From positions 1,116,001 through 1,180,000 of the forward strand of contig NZ_CP045119.1 in assembly GCF_011492945.1 (NCBI RefSeq): a stretch of DNA of 64,000 nt, in the 5' to 3' direction. Position numbers and translations under genes: made by a program. Numbering within the stretch: position 1 is the stretch's first letter; the number at the start of each line of letters is the position of its first letter. This document shows positions 49,642 to 59,090 of the stretch, piece after piece. This DNA comes from Rubrobacter tropicus. Its GTDB lineage: Bacteria > Actinomycetota > Rubrobacteria > Rubrobacterales > Rubrobacteraceae. Below the pieces are notes generated by a model. The model saw only the letters and a program-made list of their open reading frames with translations. It was not told the origin of the DNA and made no database searches.

Positions 49642-50345
49642 AAGAGCTTTTCCTCAGAGATTCCTACCTCAAGGAGTTCCGAACCGGCGTGAAGAAGGTG
49701 GATGGCCGGGAGGTGGTCCTGTCAGAGACCGCCTTTTTCCCAGGCGGCGGGGGGCAGCCGGCGGACAAGGGGTCTCTGGGCATAGGCCCCGTGAACGCCG
49801 CCGTCGTGGACGCGCGGCGGGAGGGGGGACGTATCGTCCACGTCCTCGACCGGGCCATTCCGGACACGGTGAAAGAGCTGATAGGCGTGCTGGACTGGGA
49901 GAGGCGGTACGCGCACATGCGCTACCACACGGCGCTGCACGTCCTCTCGGGCGTGATCTGGAGAGCGTTCGACGCGAAGGTGACGGGGGGCCAGATGCGC
50001 GCCGACCGGGCGAGGATGGACTTCTCTTTTCCGGGTGAGTGGACGGCGGAGGTCGTCGGAGAGATAGAACGCCTGACCAACGAGGCGCTCGCCGGGAACC
50101 GCTCCGTAAAGGTCTACGAGTTGCCCCGCGAGGAGGCGCTCGGGAACCCGGATCTGATCCGGACCCAGGTAAACCTCGTACCCGAACGCGTAAAGACCAT
50201 CAGGATAGTCGAGATCGAGGGCCTGGACACCCAGGCCGACGGCGGCACCCACGTCGCCGAGACGAGGGAGGTGGGGGAGATCGAGCTTACGGGCCACAAG
50301 AGCAAGGGCCGCCAGAACAAGCGCGTAGAGTTCGTGCTGCGATGA
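49635..50345 (+). CDS. AlaX-type alanyl-tRNA editing protein
   Basis: 236 aa, free-standing homologue of the AlaRS editing domain that hydrolyses Ser- or Gly-tRNA(Ala). Zinc ligands H98 and H102 (HTALH) and H205 (DGGTHVAET) are present; the cysteine of the usual CxGTH motif is D201 here. FFPGGGGQPADKG opens the N-terminal beta barrel that marks the AlaX-M group. ATG 49635 lies in a heptamer repeat and has no RBS, so the start is uncertain. The stop overlaps the ATG of the DUF192 gene. Confidence 0.87.
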   Translation: MTEELFLRDSYLKEFRTGVKKVDGREVVLSETAFFPGGGGQPADKGSLGIGPVNAAVVDARREGGRIVHVLDRAIPDTVKELIGVLDWERRYAHMRYHTALHVLSGVIWRAFDAKVTGGQMRADRARMDFSFPGEWTAEVVGEIERLTNEALAGNRSVKVYELPREEALGNPDLIRTQVNLVPERVKTIRIVEIEGLDTQADGGTHVAETREVGEIELTGHKSKGRQNKRVEFVLR

Positions 50346-50857
50346 GAGCTTCGAAGATAGCCCTGGTGGCGCTCTCGCTGTTGCTGGCCGGCTGCGGCGG
50401 GGATTCCGGCGCGCAGTCCCCCGGCGCGGGGTCGGACGGCGAGGCTTCCGAGCCCGCCGGGCAGACTAGCGGTGTCACCTCCGGGCAAGAGACCGTGACG
50501 ATCGAGGCGTCGGGCGGTGAGAGCGTCGAGGTGCGGGTCGAGATCGCGGACGACGAGGGGGAGATGGCGCGGGGGCTCATGGGTCGCACGGCGCTCGCCG
50601 AGGACGCCGGGATGCTCTTCGTCTACCCTGAGGAGCGGGAGCTGTCGTTCTGGATGAAGGACACCCTGATCCCGCTCTCCATAGCCTTCATGGACGCCGA
50701 GGGGCGCATCGTGGATATCCAGGAGATGAAGGCCCTGGACGACAGGCCGCCCCACTACACCTCCGCCGAACCCGCCCGCTACGCCCTTGAGGCGAACGAG
50801 GGCTTCTTCGACGAGCGGGGCGTAAATGTGGGGGACAGGGCCCGGTTGCCGGTCTAG
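50342..50857 (+). CDS. DUF192 lipoprotein
   Basis: 171 aa. Lipobox LLLAGC (Cys at about 18) after a short charged N-terminus predicts a lipid-anchored extracellular protein, followed by a Ser/Gly-rich linker. The DUF192 domain runs from about 48: ARGLMGRTALAEDAGMLFVY, LSFWMKDTLIPLSIAFMDAE and the closing ANEGFFDERGVNVGDRARL. Function of the family is unknown; extracellular ligand binding has been suggested by its fold. ATGA overlap with alaX implies coupling. Confidence 0.87.
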   Translation: MRASKIALVALSLLLAGCGGDSGAQSPGAGSDGEASEPAGQTSGVTSGQETVTIEASGGESVEVRVEIADDEGEMARGLMGRTALAEDAGMLFVYPEERELSFWMKDTLIPLSIAFMDAEGRIVDIQEMKALDDRPPHYTSAEPARYALEANEGFFDERGVNVGDRARLPV

Positions 50858-50955
50858 AGCGGTTAGCGATCAGCCCGCTCCGCCTCCGCTCTCAGCGATC
50901 GGCTTTTTTGCTCTTGCTGAAAGCTGACGGCTGAAAGCTGATAGCTTTGCGGCCC
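50858..50955. repeat. composite intergenic repeat, copy 3 (shortened)
   Basis: AGCGGTTAGCGATCAGC, a CGCTCCGCCTCCGCTCTCAGC module, GATCGGCTTTTTTGCTCTTGC and heptamers TGAAAGC/TGACGGC/TGAAAGC, ending AGCTTTGCGG. It lacks the terminal TTTGC hairpin of the copies at 18.6 and 25.1 kb. Confidence 0.72.
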
Positions 50956-51031
50956 GTTCCGAGCCTCATGTTCCGCCTTCCTAGGGTAACCTTTGGGTGT
51001 TGGCCCGGAGTTTGTTGGGAGGGTGGTGCGG

Positions 51032-51997
51032 TTGGCTGAGGTCGGGCGGAGGGCGCTCGTGACGGGAGGTGCCGGCTTTCTCGGCAGCCACCTCTGTGGG
51101 CGTCTGCTCGCGGAGGGATACCGCGTAGTCTGCGTGGACAACCTGAGGACGGGCTCGATCGAGAACGTCGCCCACCTTCTCGACGAACCGGGCTTCGAGT
51201 ACCTGGACCACGACGTCACGTTGCCCATCGAGATTCGGGGAAAGCTCGACGAGATCTACCACCTCGCCTCCCCCGCGAGCCCCACGGACTTCGAGCGTAT
51301 CCCCATCCCGATCTTGAAGGCCGGCGCCCTCGGCACCTACAACGCCCTCGGGCTCGCGAAGGCCCGCAACGCCCGCCTCCTGCTCGCTTCTTCCTCCGAG
51401 GTCTACGGCGACCCGCTCGTTCACCCGCAGCACGAGGAGTACAGGGGAAACGTGGACCAGGTCGGTATCCGCGGTGTCTACGACGAGGCCAAACGCTACG
51501 CGGAGGCGATCACGATGGCCTACCACCGACACCACAAGGTCGAGACCCGCATCGCCCGCATCTTCAATACCTATGGTCCCTTTATGCGTCCCGACGATGG
51601 TCGCGTCATCCCCAGCTTTGTCTGCCGGGCGCTGGCGGGCGAGCCCCTCGTCGTCCACGGCGACGGCTCCCAGACCAGGAGCGTCCAGTACGTGGACGAT
51701 TTGATCGAAGGCTTCTTCAGGCTGATGAACAGCGCCGAAACCCGCCCCGTGAACCTCGGCAACCCCACCGAGATGGCCGTCCTCCAGATCGCCAAAACGG
51801 TTATAGACCTCTCCGGCAGCGGGAGCGACATCTCCTTCGGCCCACTGCCGCCGGGCGACCCCAAACGCCGCTGCCCCGACATAACCCGGGCGCGTGAGTC
51901 GTTGGGCTGGGAGCCCCGGATCCCGGCCCGCGAAGGTCTCCAGATGACCCTGGCCTGGTTCGCCGGCCGTCTCGAACGGTCCGCACCGAAGCAGTAG
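51032..51997 (+). CDS. UDP-glucuronate decarboxylase-like SDR epimerase
   Basis: 321 aa. Extended [35 protein letters not shown], catalytic YDEAK, and [20 protein letters not shown] with [19 protein letters not shown]. The DHDVTLPI and NTYGPRM-type segments match UXS enzymes that convert UDP-glucuronate to UDP-xylose; a 4,6-dehydratase or other epimerase is less likely. TTG 51032 has GGGAGG nine bases upstream; GTG 51023/51026 are alternatives. No other sugar-nucleotide gene adjoins. Confidence 0.85.
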   Translation: MAEVGRRALVTGGAGFLGSHLCGRLLAEGYRVVCVDNLRTGSIENVAHLLDEPGFEYLDHDVTLPIEIRGKLDEIYHLASPASPTDFERIPIPILKAGALGTYNALGLAKARNARLLLASSSEVYGDPLVHPQHEEYRGNVDQVGIRGVYDEAKRYAEAITMAYHRHHKVETRIARIFNTYGPFMRPDDGRVIPSFVCRALAGEPLVVHGDGSQTRSVQYVDDLIEGFFRLMNSAETRPVNLGNPTEMAVLQIAKTVIDLSGSGSDISFGPLPPGDPKRRCPDITRARESLGWEPRIPAREGLQMTLAWFAGRLERSAPKQ

Positions 51998-52059
51998 CCC
52001 CCCGGAACACGGAATCCGGGTGGGGACTTCGCTTCGCTCCGTCAGGGAGATGGGGAGTG

Positions 52060-52087
52060 GGGAGTAGTACTGCTTTTCCCTACTCCC
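52060..52087 (+). terminator. hairpin terminator after the epimerase gene
   Basis: GGGAGTAG (52060-52067) / CTACTCCC (52080-52087) with a loop containing TTTT. It separates convergent genes. Confidence 0.55.
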
Positions 52088-52126
52088 GGCTAACGGAAAT
52101 GGCGTACCATTCGTCCGGATTCGGTC

Positions 52127-52627
52127 TTACTCCTCGACCGGGAACGAGAGCCCGTGCTCCTCGCAGAGGCGCGGGATGCTTTCGGGGTCAACCTCCAGGC
52201 TGTAGCGGGCGTCGAGCGCGGCGCCGGCCTCACCCTCCATCGTCTCGGGGTCGTCGGCCATCTCGCGGAACAGGTGTTCGAAGCCCGCCGGGGAGATGAT
52301 CTCGAGTATCCGGCACGGTCCGTCGCCGGCGTTCCAGAACGTGTGCCACTGGCCGCGGGGCTTGAAGACGAGCGTTCCGGCGTCCGCGTAGGCGACCTCC
52401 TCGCCGAGCCGCGCCCCCATACGGCCCTCTACGACGTAGCTGTACTCGTCCTCGTTCGCGTGCCGGTGCATCGGGGCGACGAGCGTTTTTGGGGGGATCG
52501 GGTGCTCGACGAGCGAGAACCCGCCCCCGGTCTCCTCGCCCCAGACCATGAACCTGACGCCGAAAGATCCGAAGTCCGCGAACCTCCCGTCCTCGGGCCC
52601 GACTATGCGCGGGGGTGCACTCTCCAC
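52127..52627 (-). CDS. cupin-domain protein A
   Basis: 166 aa, single cupin. Motif 1 APMHRHANEDEYSYVVEGRM holds HxH...E, and motif 2 GTLVFKPRGQWHTFWNAG supplies the last His. Metal-binding is therefore likely. The reaction is unknown; such proteins may be dioxygenases, isomerases or sensors. Preceded at 34 bp by a second cupin on the same strand, so both are probably one operon. Confidence 0.8.
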   Translation of the reverse strand: MESAPPRIVGPEDGRFADFGSFGVRFMVWGEETGGGFSLVEHPIPPKTLVAPMHRHANEDEYSYVVEGRMGARLGEEVAYADAGTLVFKPRGQWHTFWNAGDGPCRILEIISPAGFEHLFREMADDPETMEGEAGAALDARYSLEVDPESIPRLCEEHGLSFPVEE

Positions 52628-52661
52628 GATCTTTCTCCTCTCTACGCGACCGCCGCGGTCA

Positions 52662-53141
52662 TCAGGATGGCAGGATTTCGACGCCGTACCCCGGGGCGAC
52701 GGTCAGGAGCTTCTCGACGTCTTCTTCTCCGAAAGGCGGCGGCGAAGCGGGGTTCGTCGCGGGCTTGCCGACCTCTTCGAAGAGGCCTTCCAAACCTGCC
52801 GGGACCATGAGCGTCAGGAACCGGGCGGGGGCGGACGCGGCGTTTATGTAGGAGTGCGGGACGTCCCTGGGGAGTCGCACGAAGGAGCCGGGGGACGCCG
52901 TCACCGTGTCGTCGCCCACCGTCACCTCGAGTTCCCCCTCCAGCATCCAGAAAGCCTCGTCCTCCCGGTGGTGAACGTGGGGCGGCGCTTCGCCCCCAGG
53001 GGGCACCGTCGAGTCGGTGAGCGCGTACGTCCCGCGTGTCTCTCCGCCCGAAACCACAAAGGTCATCAGCTCGTCTACGATCCACAGCTTCTTGCCCTCA
53101 CCCGGCGCGACGTGGACGACGCCGTGATCCCTCCTCCCCAC
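52662..53141 (-). CDS. cupin-domain protein B
   Basis: 159 aa, single cupin. Motif 1 PPHVHHREDEAFWMLEGELE with HxHH...E, motif 2 GSFVRLPRDVPHSYIN with the final His. The C-terminal half resembles that of cupin A (FLTLMVPAGLEGLFEEV against ILEIISPAGFEHLFREM), so the pair probably arose by duplication. Quercetin-dioxygenase-like enzymes share this layout; function unproven. Confidence 0.8.
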   Translation of the reverse strand: MGRRDHGVVHVAPGEGKKLWIVDELMTFVVSGGETRGTYALTDSTVPPGGEAPPHVHHREDEAFWMLEGELEVTVGDDTVTASPGSFVRLPRDVPHSYINAASAPARFLTLMVPAGLEGLFEEVGKPATNPASPPPFGEEDVEKLLTVAPGYGVEILPS

Positions 53142-53222
53142 TGCCGCTCTCCTTTCCTAGAACGCTTGCTCACCCCAATATTGGCCTCCGGTGGAACCCC
53201 GCGTATCCTTCAAATGAGCGAT

Positions 53223-54308
53223 TTATGAACCGTTTCGCAAGGCCTCGGCCACCCGGAACGGGTCGGACGCAACCACCGATGCCGCGTATAGCTCCATCGC
53301 CCCGATGTCCGAGGTGCGGTTGGCCGGGTCGCCCCGGTCAACGATGTAGACCACGGTCGGAAAGCCGGACCAGTCCTCGTCTGTGGGTGCGAGCGGGGGC
53401 ATGTAGAAGGCTACGTTGAAGGCCCGGGCGCCGAGGTCGTGTACGTAAGCCCGGAGCAGGGCGCCAACGGTGCGGTGGAGCGCCGGGTCTTCCGGACTGC
53501 CCCCGATCACGACGAGTTCCTTCTCTTTGACCGGCGTGAGGCTCGCGAACGCCCTTACGCCGTCTTCCGCCGGAACGCCGAGACCCAGAGAATCGTGGAC
53601 CCGGTGGAGGTCCCCAAAGTAGTCCGAGCCGTGTTCGGCGCGGTAGGCGGCGGCGTCCCTGCGGAGGCGCTCGACCTTCGGGTAGTGGGCGTCGCGGGTG
53701 GCCGTAACCTGGGCGTGGCCGTGGATGATGGAGCCGCCAGCCCGCCACAGGCAGTTCCACATCAGGAACGGGTGCCTGGCCGCAGGGTCGGCTTCGAGCG
53801 CCTTGCGGCCCCATTCGAGGCCGACGGAGACGTAGTCGGAGACCTTCTCGGGGGTGAGGTGCAGGGGGTTGTGGTCGTCGAAGACGACCACGCCGTGGAA
53901 GCCGTCGTACTTGGCGATGTTGGAGGCCGTCGTCGCGTGCTCGCCCTTTACCCGGCCGAAGACGTCGGCGGGGGTCCCCTCCCCGGGTCGGCAGAAAGGG
54001 TCGCCCTCGGTGGCGGCTATCTCGCGGTCGAGGTCGAGGCTTACGCCCGTGTCGAGGGGGCGGGAGGCGCGGAGCTCGTTGAAGAGGGTGCCCATCTGTG
54101 TGACCCTGTCGGTCACCTTGACTATGCGCTGCTCCGTCACCGCGCCGACGGAGCCGAAGGACTTCTCGATCCAGGCCCTCATGCCGTCGGGTGGGTCCAG
54201 GCGGCCCGTCGTGGCAGAGACGTGGAGGATACGGTCGGCGAGGGCGCGGTCTTTGGGGGAGAGGCCGTCGATCAGGGCCGGAAGCTCGGTTATCTTGCGC
54301 TCTGGCAT
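53223..54308 (-). CDS. galactose-1-phosphate uridylyltransferase-like HIT-superfamily protein
   Basis: 361 aa from ATG 54308 (AAGGAGCG RBS). The nucleotidyl-transfer motif is HGHAQ (H196-Q200) in GGSIIHGHAQVTATRDAHY, corresponding to HxHxQ of GalT and ADP-glucose phosphorylases. Upstream are VVVFDDHNPLHLTPEKV and other GalT-like segments; the structural-zinc cysteines of E. coli GalT are not evident. It likely transfers NMP between sugar phosphates. Close to the sucrose-phosphate-synthase-like/PfkB genes, a link to sugar-nucleotide supply is possible. Confidence 0.75.
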   Translation of the reverse strand: MPERKITELPALIDGLSPKDRALADRILHVSATTGRLDPPDGMRAWIEKSFGSVGAVTEQRIVKVTDRVTQMGTLFNELRASRPLDTGVSLDLDREIAATEGDPFCRPGEGTPADVFGRVKGEHATTASNIAKYDGFHGVVVFDDHNPLHLTPEKVSDYVSVGLEWGRKALEADPAARHPFLMWNCLWRAGGSIIHGHAQVTATRDAHYPKVERLRRDAAAYRAEHGSDYFGDLHRVHDSLGLGVPAEDGVRAFASLTPVKEKELVVIGGSPEDPALHRTVGALLRAYVHDLGARAFNVAFYMPPLAPTDEDWSGFPTVVYIVDRGDPANRTSDIGAMELYAASVVASDPFRVAEALRNGS

Positions 54309-54715
54309 CTCGCTCCTTGCAAATGTTGTCTCAGGACGCAGCATATTATGCAGGCTCGATGGCGCGGCCGTGCGCCCGGGGCAAACCGTCCCCATCCTCG
54401 CCAACGCAGCTGACGAAGATGGCGCTCCAGGCCCGGTGTGAGATCGCCCATATACGATCGGCCCCGCGGTCACCCTAATAGAGTCTTCTGCACGATTCCT
54501 GCTTGCCGTACGGGCAAGACCATCCGCGGAACGGCGAAAACAATGTCCCGAGAGTCGCCCCCGGCTATCGGGCCCAACGAACCCATGTTCTCGTGGTCCG
54601 TCGAACGAAATCGGGGACTAGTACATCCGGGGGATGCGCCCGTGCCGCAAGCCTGATACCTTGGTATCTAACCCTGCCGGGGTGACGTGAGGAATTTGCG
54701 AGGAGGCGAACGAGT
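54309..54715. other. intergenic region without recognised gene
   Basis: Divergent spacer. GCATATTATGC (54341-54351) is a short AT-rich palindrome that also offers a CATAAT -10 for the GalT-like gene on the minus strand. Nothing else is recognised between 54352 and 54690; GAGGAGG at 54699-54705 is the RBS of the next ORF. Confidence 0.5.
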
Positions 54716-55081
54716 ATGGCGGGCCCGGCTGTCGTCACGCTGACGGGTTCGGACGCCGAGATCGAGGATACGTTCGTCGAGTGGTTCGGGACCGGGTTGT
54801 GGGGTGGGACGATCCAACCCCGCGACGCCGGATACGAGGGAACGCGGCGGGTCTGGGTCGGCTTGATAGACAAAAGGCCCGCGCTCGTAGCCTGTCGTAC
54901 CGGTGTGGCCGAGGCCGTCGATTCTGTCGACTTCGCTCGTGGCAATGACATTCTTCTGGCGGCTCTCGGCGGTCATAGCTTCGACGGCAATGCCGGCGCG
55001 TACATCCTGCTTGGCATCGAGGCGAACTGGGAAGGGCCGAGCGAACGCCGCTTCTACCAGAACAGCAAACCGGCTGCGTGA
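54716..55081 (+). pseudogene. truncated FAD-binding (berberine-bridge-type) oxidase
   Basis: 121 codons with good RBS and ATG. The N-terminus matches the start of FAD/FMN-linked oxidases: GYEGTRRVWVGLIDKRPALV, CRTGVAEAVDSVDFARGNDI and a damaged FAD loop [11 protein letters not shown] where family members have GGGHNxxG. After that the sequence becomes unrelated ([18 protein letters not shown]) and stops. The rest of the FAD-binding domain and the BBE domain are absent. It may still be translated but cannot be an oxidase. Confidence 0.7.
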
Positions 55082-55131
55082 ACGCGGAACGGCGTCCGCA
55101 ACTGGGAGGAAAGTCCAGGAAAGGAAAGACC

Positions 55132-56205
55132 ATGATCGATCACGAGTTCGACCAGGCGAGGGCCGAGAGGTTCGCCGAACGTCTGGTGGACGACCTTAAC
55201 CGCGGCGGAGTGGCGCTCATGACAAGCATCGGCCACAGGACCGGCCTCTTCGATGCGATGGCGGGGATACGGCCATCGACCACGGAGCAGATAGCCGACG
55301 CGGCCAGCCTCAACGAGCGTTACGTGCGCGAGTGGCTCGGCGCCATGGTGACGGGTGGGATCGTAGAGCACGACCCGCAGGAAGGGACGTACCACCTGCC
55401 CAGAGAGCACGCCGCCTTCTTGACCAGGGCCGCCTCGCCCGACAACATCGCCGTCACCGCCCAGTTGATACCCTTGCTCGGGTCCGTGGAGGACGGGGTC
55501 GTCGACAGCTTCAGGCACGGCGGTGGGGTACCCTATTCGGCCTTCCCCCGCTTCCACGAGGTGATGGCCGAGGACAGCGGCCAGACGGTGGTAGCGGCCC
55601 TTGAGGATCACATCCTGCCGCTCGTTCCCGGTTTGACCGGGCGTCTCAAGACCGGTATCGACGTCTTGGACGTCGGCTGCGGTAGCGGGCGGGCATTGAA
55701 CCTCATGGCGCGTGCGTTCCCCAACAGCCGCTTCGTCGGCTACGACTTCTCCGAGGAGGCGATCACCCGCGCCCGCGACGAGGCCGAAGAGAACGGCACG
55801 ACCAACGCACGCTTCGAGGTCAAGGACGTGGCGGAGCTCGAGGATGAGTCTCGCTACGACCTGATCACGACCTTCGATGCGATCCACGACCAGGCAAAGC
55901 CCGCGCAGGTGCTCGAAGGGATAGCCCGCGCCCTGAAATACGATGGCGTCTACCTGATGCAGGACATAGCGGGCTCCAGCTACCTCCACAACAATATGGA
56001 TCACCCCCTCGGGCCGCTTCTGTATACGATCTCCACCATGCACTGCATGACCGTCTCGCTGGCGCAGGATGGCGAGGGCTTGGGCACGATGTGGGGCGAG
56101 GAGAAGGCGAAGGCGATGCTACGGGAGGCCGGCTTCAGTAGGGTAGAGGTCAAGCAACTCCCGCACGACATCTTCAACAACTACTTCGTAGTCACGAAGG
56201 GTTAG
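55132..56205 (+). CDS. class I SAM-dependent methyltransferase with N-terminal winged helix
   Basis: 357 aa from ATG 55132 (GGAAAGG RBS). The N-terminal winged-helix segment includes [20 protein letters not shown] and [20 protein letters not shown]. The methyltransferase domain has motif [32 protein letters not shown], and post-motif [19 protein letters not shown]. This layout is like RebM/UbiE-related O- or C-methyltransferases. Substrate unknown. It follows the oxidase remnant and is closed by a 22-bp hairpin. Confidence 0.86.
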   Translation: MIDHEFDQARAERFAERLVDDLNRGGVALMTSIGHRTGLFDAMAGIRPSTTEQIADAASLNERYVREWLGAMVTGGIVEHDPQEGTYHLPREHAAFLTRAASPDNIAVTAQLIPLLGSVEDGVVDSFRHGGGVPYSAFPRFHEVMAEDSGQTVVAALEDHILPLVPGLTGRLKTGIDVLDVGCGSGRALNLMARAFPNSRFVGYDFSEEAITRARDEAEENGTTNARFEVKDVAELEDESRYDLITTFDAIHDQAKPAQVLEGIARALKYDGVYLMQDIAGSSYLHNNMDHPLGPLLYTISTMHCMTVSLAQDGEGLGTMWGEEKAKAMLREAGFSRVEVKQLPHDIFNNYFVVTKG

Positions 56206-56285
56206 TGATTGGGTAGCGCAGCGGAAGGAACGCCGATGGCGCTGGTCCGACCGGCCACACGCCGCGCCGGGCGATTCGTTCGAGA

Positions 56286-56461
56286 TCTAAAGCGGTTTGC
56301 GAAAGGATCGCGCTACGGTGGGAGGAGGCTTTTGGGCGTCGAGGTTTCGGGGGGTGCTGATACGGGAGCCCGCGCCGCACGCCACCCCTCCAGGCCCGAG
56401 AACCCGTCGACCCCATCCCAAAGACCTTTCGCCGGCCCATCCTCCCCGCAAACCGCCTTAG
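56286..56461. repeat. inverted CTAAAGCGGTTTGCG motif pair
   Basis: CTAAAGCGGTTTGCG near 56286-56300 and CGCAAACCGCCTTAG near 56447-56461 are inverted with one mismatch, about 145 bp apart. The same GCAAACCGCTTTAG string ends the composite repeats at 18.7 and 25.2 kb. The enclosed DNA has no recognised gene. Confidence 0.55.
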
Positions 56462-56479
56462 AAACCTTCATAAGAGATC

Positions 56480-56532
56480 AACACCCTGTATGGCACCCTG
56501 CACGTTCCGGGCAGGGTGCCATACAGGGTGTT
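56480..56532. terminator. 22-bp perfect hairpin between convergent genes
   Basis: AACACCCTGTATGGCACCCT plus GC (56480-56501) pairs perfectly with 56511-56532 around a nine-base loop. Located between the methyltransferase (plus) and the GT-PfkB gene (minus), so it can serve as a bidirectional terminator. Confidence 0.75.
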
Positions 56533-56600
56533 CCCTGAGAACGAAGAACCTGCCACCCGTCTCTCCGCTTTTCGAGGAAGTCTTTCTCCTCCACTACGGG

Positions 56601-59066
56601 TTAGGCCCTCTGGCCGGCGCCCTCTTCGAGCCTCTCGTAGATGGCCTCGCGGTCGATCATGCGCCCGACGTGGCCCTCAACTCCGAGCTTGAGCGCCGCT
56701 ACCTCGTGGGCGAAGCGCACGCCCGTCGTCCAGTCCTTGCCATCGAGGTGCGAGACGAGCAGCGCCGACCAGAAGGCGTCGCGGGCGCCCGTTACGCTCT
56801 GCACGTGTACCTTGGGCAGGGGGCCGACCCGCTCGACCGACGAGCCTTCCGAGACCGTAACGGCGCCGCCGCTGCGGGTCATCACGACGACATTTGCCCC
56901 GAGGTCGTGGAAGGCGTCGAGGCAGGCCTCTTCGAGCGCGTCGTCGTCCATGTTCGGGTCGAAGAGGCGCCTCGCGTCTTCCAGGGAGGGCTTGACGACG
57001 GTGACGTACGGGAGCACCTCGGCGAGCACCTCCCAGGCCTCCTCGCGGTCGGGCCAGACGCGCGGGTCGTAGTTCGGGTCGAGCGAGACGACCTTGCCGA
57101 GCCTGGCCCCGAGGCGCATGGCCCGTCTCACCGCGAGCCGTTGCGGGTCGCTGGAGAGGGCGAAGGCGGAGGTGTGGATAGCCCGCGCCCGCTCGATCAA
57201 CTCGTCCGGGACCTCCCTTATGCTCAGCAGGGCGTCCGCGCCCCGATTGACCTGGAAGTCGGGGACGTTGACGGTCCTGGTGACGAAGGCGTTGGTGGTG
57301 GCTGCCCGCGGCGTGCGGTGTAGGCCCTCCGTCGAGACGCCGTGGCGGCCCAACTGATCCTCCACGAACTCGCCGAAGTAGTCGGTGCCCACCTTCGTGA
57401 TGACGGCCGAGCGGCCGCCGAGCTTGGCGACGTAGACGGCGACGTTCGCGGGCTGGCCGCCGAGGTAGCGCGAGAACCTTTCGGCGGTCCTCAAAGAGAT
57501 CCTGAACTCGTGCGAGATAAAGTCGACGAGCGACTCCCCGACCGCGAGCACGTCGAGCCCGAAGTACAAGGCGTCGAGCGTCTCGAGCGAGGCCCCGTCG
57601 TCCGAGCCGGGGTCCGTGAAGTACGCCGGGACCTCCAACCGCCCCGAGGGAGTGGGAAAGCCGTCGGGTAGGACCTCCTCGTCCCGCTCCCTCCCCGCTA
57701 TGGCTCGCAGGTAACCTTCGGCCGTGCGCTCCCAGGTGTACTTGGCGAGCACCCGCCCGTAGCCTGCCTCCGCGTAGCGGCGCCAGCGGTCGGCGTTGCC
57801 GACGACCGCGTAGAGGCCCGCCGCGACCTCCTCGGGGTCCCCCGGGTCGACGAGGACGCCGTATTCTTCGTCGCCCTCGCGCAGAGATTCGCTGGGCCCG
57901 CCGTTCTTGGTCACGACCGCGGGCAGGCCGGCCGCCATAGCCTCCAGCGGCGCGAGGCCGAAAGGCTCGTAGTTGGCCGTCAGGGCGAAGACCGAGCGCC
58001 GCGCCGAGAGGGAGCGGTAGGCGGCCGCCAGGCGCCGCTGCCCCCTGATGGCGAACATCGAGACCATGCCGCGCATCCTGGCCCGTTCTATCGTCGCCAG
58101 GATGCCGTCGAGCACGGTCCGCTCGCCTTCGTCGGCGTCCCTGTAGTCCTCAAGCGGGTTCTCCATGTTGCCCGTGAGGATCACCAGGTTCGCGCTCTCC
58201 CGCAGGGTCGGGCTGCTGGCGAAGGCCTCGACGAGGGAGAGGTGGTTCTTCTTCGGGTCGAGCCTGCTGGAGGCGACCACGCACGGCAGGTCCAGCCTCT
58301 CCGGGGCGAGGTCGCGCGCCAGGCAGGACCGGACGTGCTCCCGCACGGCCTCCTCGTCTTCCGTGCGGGAGTTCCTGTCGAAGATGTGCATGGCCACGCC
58401 GGGGGGCACGGCCGCGAAGCGGGCGCCGTCCGTCGGGTCGACGGCGCCGCGGTAGGCGTTGTGGGTGTACTGGACGAAGCGCTCCTGGCCCGTGCTCGTT
58501 ACGTTTACCCGCGAGCGGTTCATCGCGAGCCGTTCGGCCACTATGCGCCTGGAGAAGTGGTACTTCTCGTCTATCTGGGCGACGTCGCGGCGCCGCACGC
58601 CCATCTTGTCCATCTTCTGGGCGCCCAAAGAGTGGGCCGTGAAGCTGAACGGGACGCCCGTCCTCTCTTCGATGAGCGCCGCGCACAGGCCGCCGTCCCC
58701 GTAGTGGGAGGTGATGGCGTCCGGCATGGAGCCTTCGTCCTCGTAGAAGGAGAGCAGGTTCGGGACGAACTCGGTGCCGAGGTAGGGCCACAGCTCTTCC
58801 TTGGGCAAGAAACGGTCGGGGCCGCAGGGGATGCGGAGTATCCTGACGTTCGGGGCTTCGGGGTAGGCGTCGGTGGGGGATTCGAACTCGGGCCAGTTTG
58901 GGTCTACGACGCGGCGGGTGACGATGTCCACCCTGTGGCCGAGGTTGCCCATGGCGAGCGCCAGCTCCTTGACGTAGACGAGCTGGCCGCCGAAGTCCGG
59001 GTGGGCCGTCCAGTAGGAGTCCTCCGGGTCGAAGTTGCCCTGTGGGTTGATAAACGCTACGTGCAT
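56601..59066 (-). CDS. sucrose-phosphate-synthase-like glycosyltransferase fused to PfkB kinase
   Basis: 821 aa. Residues 1-460 are a GT4/SPS-type GT-B domain: FGGQLVYVKELALAMG, TAHSLGAQKM, VVASSRLDPKKNHLSLVEAF and the EX7E motif in NYEPFGLAPLEAMAAG (E367, E375). A linker leads to a PfkB domain from about 503: LDVLAVGESLVDFIS, RYLGGQPANVAVYVAKLGG, VVSLDPNYDPRVWP. The catalytic GAGD is GARD (760-763). It would couple sugar-phosphate supply and disaccharide synthesis, or use a dead kinase as a sensor. An intact kinase paralogue lies 24 bp upstream in the same operon. Confidence 0.88.
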   Translation of the reverse strand: MHVAFINPQGNFDPEDSYWTAHPDFGGQLVYVKELALAMGNLGHRVDIVTRRVVDPNWPEFESPTDAYPEAPNVRILRIPCGPDRFLPKEELWPYLGTEFVPNLLSFYEDEGSMPDAITSHYGDGGLCAALIEERTGVPFSFTAHSLGAQKMDKMGVRRRDVAQIDEKYHFSRRIVAERLAMNRSRVNVTSTGQERFVQYTHNAYRGAVDPTDGARFAAVPPGVAMHIFDRNSRTEDEEAVREHVRSCLARDLAPERLDLPCVVASSRLDPKKNHLSLVEAFASSPTLRESANLVILTGNMENPLEDYRDADEGERTVLDGILATIERARMRGMVSMFAIRGQRRLAAAYRSLSARRSVFALTANYEPFGLAPLEAMAAGLPAVVTKNGGPSESLREGDEEYGVLVDPGDPEEVAAGLYAVVGNADRWRRYAEAGYGRVLAKYTWERTAEGYLRAIAGRERDEEVLPDGFPTPSGRLEVPAYFTDPGSDDGASLETLDALYFGLDVLAVGESLVDFISHEFRISLRTAERFSRYLGGQPANVAVYVAKLGGRSAVITKVGTDYFGEFVEDQLGRHGVSTEGLHRTPRAATTNAFVTRTVNVPDFQVNRGADALLSIREVPDELIERARAIHTSAFALSSDPQRLAVRRAMRLGARLGKVVSLDPNYDPRVWPDREEAWEVLAEVLPYVTVVKPSLEDARRLFDPNMDDDALEEACLDAFHDLGANVVVMTRSGGAVTVSEGSSVERVGPLPKVHVQSVTGARDAFWSALLVSHLDGKDWTTGVRFAHEVAALKLGVEGHVGRMIDREAIYERLEEGAGQRA

Positions 59067-59090
59067 CCGGTTCTCCTCGACTCTGCGCTG

